64,000 nt of DNA, taken from contig JAKUCV010002119.1 of the NCBI GenBank assembly GCA_028386065.3, positions 1 through 64,000 of the forward strand, given 5' to 3'. This document shows, in pieces, positions 56,104-64,000 of the stretch. The stretch is from Turnera subulata (Eukaryota; Streptophyta; Magnoliopsida; Malpighiales; Passifloraceae). Position 1 is the first letter of the stretch; each line of letters begins with the position of its first letter. A program made the translations under genes and the position numbers. The notes under the pieces were generated by a model, which made no database searches, was not told the DNA's origin, and saw only the letters and a list, made by a program, of their open reading frames with translations.

Positions 56104-59100
56104 TGTAACGCCCCGAATTTTCGGTATTTAATTTTTATGGAATTTTCAAAATTTTTGGAATTTAAATTACTAATTTTACTCTTGGAGAATTCCTGGGTAT
56201 TTATGATCAAGGGGAAACATTTTATTTCCTTGGTAATAATATTTTTAGTGTGGAAATTAATCTTTATTCAGGATTAAAGTAGAAAATTGTGTATTATTTG
56301 TGTTTGTATTTAAAACACAAGTTTTGGAGTAGTATTGACCAATACTACGTAGTTTAGGGAAGCCCAATACATAAAACTCAAGAATAGCTGTGCTTTGACC
56401 AAGCTGGAGGGGCGTGTTGACTTGGGGAGTTTAAAGGTCGAAAAGACGCCGTTTTGCTAACCAAAACGACGCCGTTTTATGCCTGGCCGAACCCTAAGAT
56501 AACCCTAAGTATAAAATCATCTTTTCTTTCTTTCCTTCCTTCTCTTTCTCTTTTCTTTTCTCATCCGCCGCTCCACCCCTGCTCTCTCCCGTTTTTCTCT
56601 TTTCTTCCCCACTTCTCTTTTCGGTACTGCAAACACACAAACACGCAGCCAGCACTTGCTCCTCCCATGAACGCCTAACTGTTTTCTTCCTCCCCTCTTT
56701 CTCCTATCCGAATGGTCGTCACCCCGTAGCTGCTGTCCCCACCGTCCCTTCTTTTCTTCTAGCCTCACGTCACCGCTGTTGTTGCCGGAGTATGCCGCCG
56801 TTTCTGCATCGAGGGAAGGAAGAAGAGATTGTGGAAAGGTCGCGCGACGGGTTCCTGTGTTCGGACCTGGTGGGGCGACGAGGTTGCTCCGTCGTTGCTC
56901 CTTGCACCGCCGTCGAGGAGTTGAAGCCGTCGCCTAGTTGCAGGAGGTCGGGCTTTTGCAATTGGGTCGCGACGGAATGTCGCCATCGCCATGTAAGTCC
57001 CGCCGCCTCCCCTGTTTCTTCCTTTAATTTTGCTTTCTTCCTTCTTCCGTTTATTGATGGGTTGCTAAATCGGGCTGTATTGCTGTGGAGGCCGGTGGTT
57101 GTCCTGGGATGGTGAATCGGGTTTTTGGTTGTTGACGGAGGTGGTCGAGGCGGCCGCAGTCTTGCCTGTTGCTGGTGTTGATGCGATGGTCGGCTCGGGT
57201 GTGTGTTGTGTTTTTCCGGTGATGATGTTGGTTGGATTGGACGATGGTGGTTGCGGGTCAGTGCTGTTGCGGCCGGCAGTGGTGCTGGGCTTTTCGGGCA
57301 GTGTATTTGGTGGCTCGAGTTCCTGGTCGCAGGCGTGGCTGGTGCGAGGTAGGATTCGGGGGTTGATGTCGATGTTGGAGGTTGCTGGTAGGTGGCCGGA
57401 TTTGTGTTCTAGTCGTGCTGGTCGGCGAGAGGCTACTGCGACAGTGTGGTTGCAGACCCGAGGTTGGATCCAGTCCTGGGTTGTTCTCCCGGTGAGGTTT
57501 TCCGGCGACTGTCCTTGCGTTTTCAATTTGTTTTGGTGGTTCTTTCGTGGCTGTGTTTGTTTGTATCAAGATTGATGATGTTGATCTCGTAATGGCAGAT
57601 CTGTTGTGGTTCGTTATTAAACTTTGCTGGAGTTTCCGGCGAAGCTTAGCCGGAATCCGGCAAACGGTTCACTGTTCCGGCGAGCGGTTCACTGTTTCGG
57701 CGAGACGACAATTTTAATTGGCCTTACACGGTAATCCTCGGATGATGTGTATAATTTACTTTCCGATCATGTCATGTCATGTACGGTATTAATCGATGTA
57801 TCAGTATGAAATGGACTTAGTGAAAGTGTGGCACGTTGTGAAACGCGAGGCCGGAAAATATATATATCCGACGCACATTATATCATTAGGCCGGAAAGGT
57901 CGAGCTCGGGAGCTCGATTAATGTGATTAAGTGGATGGGCCGGGCCTAGACCCAAGTTATGCCATGTTAAGGATATATGGGCTTTAGGCCCAAGGGCTAT
58001 TATAGATACGGGCTATAGGCCCAATAAAGAGTAATTAATTTAAAATGGGCTTTAGGCCCAATAACTTAAAATGAAATGGGCTTTAGGCCCAGTGACTTTA
58101 ATTGATGTGGGCTTAGGCCCTGTGAACCATTAATCGAGATAAATAATTGAACTTAAGCAAACTTTTTGGTCTCGGGCTAAGTTATAGGATTTGTCGAGCT
58201 AAGACTGGGCTTAAGGACTAAAAGATTTCATGTCGTAATAGTCACGGCATTGACATGCATTCATCATGTTTTTGTGTGAACTTATGTGTGGTCATTTTGA
58301 TTCTAATATAGGAAATTTTAAGGTGGAACGAGCTTCGGCTTCCGAGACAATTAATATGGCCCAGGTGAGGACTTATAAACCTTTGTATGCATTACTGCCT
58401 ACAATGCTCGGTTAACTGCCTTGGTATATAATGTGGTATTATTTGTTGGGTCTTTAATGCTGTATGCATGCTTGCCTATGTGCTGTTGTTGCTATTTGCA
58501 AAGTGAATTTTGTTGATGTTACCTATGACGTGGTGAGCCTGACTATGTGGCCTGTTGTTTGATGTGATGTATTGTGCCTGTCTAGTATGACTCGTTTGGT
58601 TATGATAAACACATGAGGTTTAGATTGTGGTTTGTGTGGTGGACTATGGGCTGGGGCCCGGACTTGAGAATAAAATATTAAATTCCACACAACACTGTTG
58701 AATCATAACGTATGGTACAACTCTTTAGCGTAATTGAATAACGTACAATAATAAAGTCTACTGTGGGGCTGTTGACCGGTTGGTTCGAGCGGGAAGTAAT
58801 ACTCCTCGGGATGGCATGCGGGTTTGCATGTGGGCCTGTGATGGCCGGTTCTACCTCCCTCTTTCTATCTCCCCCTTTCTACCTCTCTCTTTCTCTCTGT
58901 CTCTCTCTCTCTATGGATATGTTTGGGCTTCGTGCCTGGTTATTTGGGCTTATGCCTGGTTGTCTGATCAGACGGGACCGAGCTCGACGCACACAGTAGA
59001 GGGCCCTAATAAAATACTTAACCTTAATAACAAAGATAATAATATAAGTAATGACAAGTGATGGTATGTAGTCTGATGATGTCTTGCTCTGTGTATTGAG

Positions 59101-59541
59101 GTTGTTGTTGTTTGATGCCGGTGTAATTGTAGTTGATTTGTATTGTATATTATTGGTTTATTTGTCTGCGGTGAGACAGTGGTTGGTCTCACCCCCTCAC
59201 AGTTTTACACAGGTTAGCTGATCGATGATCAGAAGAGCATATCAGCAGGTGGCGGTGCTTTCCTCTCCTCGGGTCGGATCCATAGAGTTCACTGCATACA
59301 TGTTATCATATGTATAGTCTTCCGCTGCATACTCGTTGTTGTGTAATTTGTTGTACAATTGATCATTGATTGTGGTGTTGATATTGTATCCCGGGTAGAA
59401 GGGCATTTTGGTCACTGCACATGCTTTACAATCTTTAATGGATAAATTGGGATACGGGTGTCCCGGGAATGATAAGGGTAATTTGGTCAATCTATAATTA
59501 ATCTATAACTTATATTAATAAATTGGGACACGGGCGTTTCA
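56104..59541. mobile_element. Solo-LTR-like element, 3.44 kb
   Basis: It begins TGTAACGCCCCGAATTTTCG and ends ACACGGGCGTTTCA. It is flanked by the perfect 5-bp duplication GAACC (56099-56103, 59542-59546). Architecture matches 7712-12751: TG..CA ends with short inverted symmetry, a CT-rich block (56515-56760) followed by GC-rich sequence, repeated 'gggctttaggccca' motifs (57970-58110), and 'tctcaccccctcac' near the right end. No retroviral-type protein is encoded; the 158-codon frame at 57099 is low-complexity GC-rich text. A CT/TC microsatellite lies at about 58855-58915. Confidence 0.82.
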
Positions 59542-59546
59542 GAACC

Positions 59547-60300
59547 ACTATAAATCCTTTGTGTCAATCTCTCTGACCATCTTCTTATTGTGCTTTGGTG
59601 TGTTCATAATTTCCCATATTTAGATACAAAGTCGATTTGGTATTAGTGACGCCAAATCGGCGATTAAGCAAAAATGGCTAATTCACCCCCTCTTAGCCAC
59701 TTTGGACCTACAGAATATGCACTGCACTCTTTTTTTCTTCACAAAGTTTTTATACCACTGGGTTTTTCTTAGTAAGGTTTAACGAGGCAATTCTTCCCAA
59801 GCATATTCTATCTAAGGTGCAATGACATTCAAGGGGGAGTGTTGTAAATAAATTATGGTGAATGCCATTGTTATCATCCAGTAAAACTTAATTTTTGCCG
59901 TACCTAAATTTACCTCCGGTAAATATTTTACCCTAACACCTAACATCTAATTGGATTTATCTCTTTGGCCATTTACCCTCCATATTTCTATTAGTCATAA
60001 TCTTAATACCATCTTCCTTTATCAAATATTTTTTTGATTTTATCTTATTAAATTAACCATTCTTATTTGTTTTTTTCCTCCCATTTTTAACTATAAATAC
60101 CTCATTCATTCCGTCACATTCATACACTTACATCCTACCATAAACTCCATCACTCTCCTCGCCATCTTACTTTAGTTACTCTATATTTTCAATATTATTA
60201 TCAAAGTTGTATTATTATGAGCAAAGTTATATTACTACCATCAAGTATGTATTATTACCATCAAGAGTGGAATTTCTTCCCCCATTTTTATAACATTTTT
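59547..60300 (+). mobile_element. Copia-type 3' end: LTR tail, polypurine tract and second LTR start
   Basis: After the first LTR's tail, 'tttttataccactgggtttt' and 'aggtttaacgaggcaa' match text commonly found just upstream of the 3' LTR in plant Ty1/copia elements. The polypurine tract AAGGGGGAG (59831-59839) is followed by TGTTGTAAATAAATTATGG, an LTR start, with a TATA-like 'aactataaatacc' near 60090. The polyprotein is gone. The right border of the LTR is not certain. Confidence 0.65.
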
Positions 60301-60396
60301 CTTTTTATTTGCCAATTTTGTTTCTTTTATATAAACATTTTATATTTTGTGTTTGTCAAAAAAGAAAAAGAGTAAAAATTATTGAACGGTCAGGAT

Positions 60397-60758
60397 CAGT
60401 GTTATCAGGACCGGGTCGACCGGCTGGACCGTGATTCGGGCATCACAATGGGTTTTTAGGTTTTTGGACCGGACAAGACACTGACTCGAAGAAAATCGGA
60501 TGACCCGGCCAGGTCATCTTTAAATCACAATTATGCTGATTTTTTTATTTTTTCCTTTTTTATAAGAAAATAGTATTTTTTGAATGAAAAATTTATATTT
60601 TTTGACTTTATATTTATTGTTAGTTTACAATTATAGATAAATATGAATATAAATATATTATTAATTGTTAATTATTATACCAGGTTCGAATCCGGTTGGA
60701 CCAGTAAACCATGATTCGAGATCTTTTCTGGGTCAGTGCCCGATCCCTGATAACATTG
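60397..60758. mobile_element. hAT-type MITE, 362 bp, upstream of the ERF gene
   Basis: Left end CAGTGTTATCAGGACCGG, right end (inverted) CAATGTTATCAGGGATCGG. The perfect 8-bp duplication GTCAGGAT flanks it (60389-60396, 60759-60766). The interior (ggaccgtgattcggg, 'aggttcgaatccggttggac', AT-rich core with 'tataagaaaatagta') is homologous to the 29036-29487 element. It ends about 250 bp before the ERF start codon and may affect its promoter. Confidence 0.9.
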
Positions 60759-60937
60759 GTCAGGATATCACCACCATGAGTTCGACTTCACTCAATTGAA
60801 ACGGAATTGGTCCAACCAAAAGTGTTGAAACAATAAATAGTAAAATTCAGGAGGTGAAATATCGGGATTTTTTTTTTTTCCCTGGGGTAAGTGAAGTTTG
60901 ACCGAAAGTTCGGGTGGGTAAATGTGTTGAACCCGCT

Positions 60938-60944
60938 TATAAAA
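60938..60944 (+). promoter_or_regulatory. TATA box of the ERF gene
   Basis: TATAAAA lies 65 bp before the ATG at 61009, a plausible core-promoter position. Confidence 0.55.
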
Positions 60945-61008
60945 ATGTACATTGTGTGACCTGTAAGCGCTCAATCATCCTCAAATAGCCGAAAACAAAG
61001 AGAACTCT

Positions 61009-64000
61009 ATGGCTCCCGGAAAAAGGCGCACAAGTCAAACCACCAAAGAGATCCGTTACAGAGGCGTCAGGAAGAGACCGCGGGGCCGGTACGGCGCCGA
61101 GATCAGCGATCCAGGCAAGAAAGCCCGGGTCTGGCTGGGCACTTTTGACACTGCCGAGGAGGCCGCGCGTGCTTATGATGCGGCTGCTCTCCGCTTCCGA
61201 GGAGGAGCCAATGCCAAGACCAACTTCCCCACCGCCGTTACGGAGCAGCCCATCACCAACATCCCACGGTTGCGGGGCCGAGGAAACCGTCACAGGGTAC
61301 GGTTTGTTTGAATTTTGGAGCCAAAAAAGATCCGTTTTTGTATTTTAAATTGAACAAACGGCAAGTGGCTTTTTTATTTTGACTGTGCAATTGTTATGTG
61401 CAGGTATATCTGGAAGCGAATTGGATCGGTCGTCGTAGTCGTCTGATGCCGGTAAAAGAGACGACGGTAGGTGTGTGTCTCTCAAATCAACTCCTTTTTA
61501 CGTTAACTTGTTCTACTATTTGTTTGGTTTTATTAGGATGCACTTAACATAATTTCAGGCCTTGCATTGCAGCTAACACAGAGCAGGGTCATCACCAACA
61601 GCTTCAGCCACAACATCCCTCAACTTTACGTCCACACAACCATCAAGTCTGCTTCCTCTCCCTCACTTATTGACTCCTCCTTTCTTTATTTTCTCTCCCT
61701 ACCCTGCTACCGATGGTGTTTTAAAATTTTCCAATTTTCCAGGGAAAGAAGAGAATTAAATCCGAAAAAGAACAGCACTTGATTTCTGTGACTACTGTGA
61801 AGAATCCATCACCACAGCTTTCGCGGGTAGGTTGTTGCGCTTCCCAGTTCCCAGTCTCTCACTCCCCAAGACCTTCTATTGTATATATAGAACATGTAGT
61901 CGTCTAAACAAAGAGTTTCTAGTTAATGAAACTTACGCTAAATTTAAAATTACACATAAAGAGTTCAAATCCTAGCTTACTAATTGAATTGAATTGAATT
62001 GAATTTGATTTTGCATGCCTGATGTTTGATACCTTGGTTATGCGTGATATTTGATGTTTCCAGCAGCAAGAGGTTGAAGAAGCTTCGAAGATATTTTCTC
62101 AACAAGGTACTCAATCTTCAACTTCAAAATAGATATACATTGGCGCTGATCTTTACAAAGTAAAATTTAATGGGAGGTGATCCCATATTTCCTTTGTTAG
62201 AATAGCAAGGTAAATTTTATAATAAGGCCTTTTGTACTTGCAGAAGGGTGTAGCAGAACTGTAACAAGTCAGTATCAATTTGTTAATAGAGCGGCAGAGT
62301 CTGAGATTAATACTAAAGGTAGGTAAAACTGTCTCTACATTTAAGCTTATTTGGTGTTTGGTCTGTACAAGAAGGATTAAAGTTAAACTTGCAGCTACAC
62401 CGAATCACTATCAAAAACGAGCTAGAAGTGGTGAAGAGCATGAGGAATTGCAACTTCATGAAGTAACAATTGACTTTCAACCTATTCTGTTTCATAGCGA
62501 TGTTTCTTGTCTGTGCTACTTAACTTAGACGTTCTTTTGAATTGTTTTCCTAGAAAAGTAAAGGTGTTATTCAACAAGAAAATAAGGAGTTTAAAAGTCT
62601 TGGATTTCCCCTAAATACTCCATCACATGAAGAACGTCTCCAATCCACCACAGTAGAAACTAAGAGAGAGCATCTCAAGAAGACTGAACAGCGATGCGTA
62701 AGTGTTCTTCTATCTGCGTTCAATGACCTTACTGATTTATAATGACTATCAAGGTACCTGATGTTTGATACCTTGGTTATGCGTGATATTTGATGTTTCC
62801 AGCAGCAAGAGGTTGAAGAAGCTTCGAAGATATTTTCTCAACAAGGTACTCAATCTTCAACTTCAAAATAGATATACATTGGCGCTGATCTTTACAAAGT
62901 AAAATTTAATGGGAGGTGATCCCATATTTCCTTTGTTAGAATAGCAAGGTAAATTTTATAATAAGGCCTTTTGTACTTGCAGAAGGGTGTAGCAGAACTG
63001 TAACAAGTCAGTATCAATTTGTTAATAGAGCGGCAGAGTCTGAGATTAATACTAAAGGTAGGTAAAACTGTCTCTACATTTAAGCTTATTTGGTGTTTGG
63101 TCTGTACAAGAAGGATTAAAGTTAAACTTGCAGCTACACCGAATCACTATCAAAAACGAGCTAGAAGTGGTGAAGAGCATGAGGAATTGCAACTTCATGA
63201 AGTAACAATTGACTTTCAACCTATTCTGTTTCATAGCGATGTTTCTTGTCTGTGCTACTTAACTTAGACGTTCTTTTGAATTGTTTTCCTAGAAAAGTAA
63301 AGGTGTTATTCAACAAGAAAATAAGGAGTTTAAAAGTCTTGGATTTCCCCTAAATACTCCATCACATGAAGAACGTCTCCAATCCACCACAGTAGAAACT
63401 AAGAGAGAGCATCTCAAGAAGACTGAACAGCGATGCGTAAGTGTTCTTCTATCTGCGTTCAATGACCTTACTGATTTATAATGACTATCAAGGTAGATGT
63501 TTCATATCAAGCTAAGTTAAAGTTGGCAGCCTACTATAACAGAAAATAGAAAGCATGGGGACCAGATGTGCTATTAACCCTTAGTTATGTTTTTTTTTTT
63601 TTACTTTTTGATTTCGTATTTTTCTCCTCTATTATATGTGCTTTAGAAGAATCTGCTTAGGTTATTGAATGAGGACCTTTTGCTCATATATCTACTTTTT
63701 GTTGTTGGAGGCCGTAATTAATTTCTGTTTGATGCTTTTCGTCATATCTAGTTATCTGAATGTATGTTTCATTCTCACTTGCTTTTTGATGAATTTATGC
63801 CAGGGAGATTTTTAAATTTTGCTACTATCACTAAGTTGTTGCGGATGCCTCTTCCCTTGTTGGTGCTTTTTGCTTCAAAAAATGGCTTACTCATCCTTTT
63901 CTTTTCAGAAAACATAATGAATTTTAGCGATTGTTCAATTGTTTCAAGATGTTTCTTTTGCAGAGAATGGTACTTACAATGGCTGAACTTGAAGAAGATG
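61009..64000 (+). CDS. Divergent AP2/ERF protein with multi-exon C-terminus (cut by window edge)
   Basis: Exon 1 (61009-61296) encodes one AP2 domain: [52 protein letters not shown], closest to ERF group VIII. Relative to the usual RPWGRYAAEIRDP, the Trp is Arg (TGG to CGG) and the Arg is Ser; both contact DNA in the AtERF1 structure. I infer further exons: 61404-61470, 61573-61646, 61743-61826, 62064-62106, 62244-62318, 62395-62462, 62554-62697, then duplicate copies 62803-62845, 62983-63057, 63134-63201, 63293-63436, and 63964 onward. All have GT..AG borders and compatible phases with no stop. The added part is Gln/Lys/Glu-rich ([49 protein letters not shown]) with no domain I recognise. 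Group VIII ERFs are normally single-exon, so this is an extended or chimeric gene. Confidence 0.7.
62018..63495. repeat. 739-bp tandem duplication within the ERF-like gene
   Basis: 62018-62756 and 62757-63495 are adjacent direct copies. I see no difference wherever I compared them, including introns. Each unit holds four inferred exons (43, 75, 68 and 144 bp = 330 bp, 110 codons), so the duplication keeps the reading frame. It is either very recent or an assembly artefact. Confidence 0.9.

Noticed and set aside
57065..57575. 153-158 codon frames on both strands
   Set aside because: GC-rich block of the second solo LTR. No domain, and open on both strands only because of composition.

Overview
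The window is plant nuclear DNA, almost certainly from a eudicot. Genes are split by AT-rich GT..AG introns, and they encode plant families: LEA14, an F-box/LRR protein, a plant-type proline iminopeptidase, ketopantoate hydroxymethyltransferase, a P-class PPR protein, a group IIe WRKY, exocyst SEC10 and an AP2/ERF. Transposons typical of plants sit between them. I cannot name the species. Layout, left to right. (1) 1-18.6 kb: a rearranged tandem array whose unit is the 3' part of a plus-strand F-box/LRR gene facing a minus-strand two-exon LEA14 gene. Four LEA14 genes have complete frames (873-1574, 4856-5724, 14915-15657, 17266-18545). The F-box partner survives only as fragments (1-251, 3972-4100) or as a frameshifted gene (13084-14089) whose 5'UTR intron holds a 5.04-kb solo-LTR-like element. 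Two hybrid scraps join a LEA14 exon-1 fragment to an F-box exon-2 fragment. (2) 19.6-35.5 kb: a conserved gene block: proline iminopeptidase (minus), a tandem pair of pantothenate-pathway panB genes (plus; the second is broken) and an intronless PPR gene (plus). From memory this matches Arabidopsis At3g61540-At3g61530-At3g61520. (3) 37.0-52.7 kb: a WRKY22/27/29-like gene and a complete 24-exon SEC10 gene, both on the minus strand, separated by about 6 kb with little coding content. (4) 52.9-60.8 kb: a nested transposon block made of LTR-retrotransposon remnants, a LINE fragment, a hAT element with perfect 12-bp termini and 8-bp target duplication, a second solo-LTR-like element (3.44 kb, 5-bp duplication), a Copia-type 3' end and a hAT MITE. 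(5) 61.0-64.0 kb: an AP2/ERF gene, cut by the window edge. Its AP2 domain has lost two DNA-contact residues. It continues into at least twelve further exons, and a perfect-looking 739-bp tandem duplication doubles four of them in frame. The genes do not form one pathway. The coherent themes are local gene amplification and decay (LEA14/F-box, panB) and transposons dated relative to duplications by empty paralogous sites. The least ordinary object is the divergent multi-exon ERF at the right edge, followed by the LEA14/F-box array.
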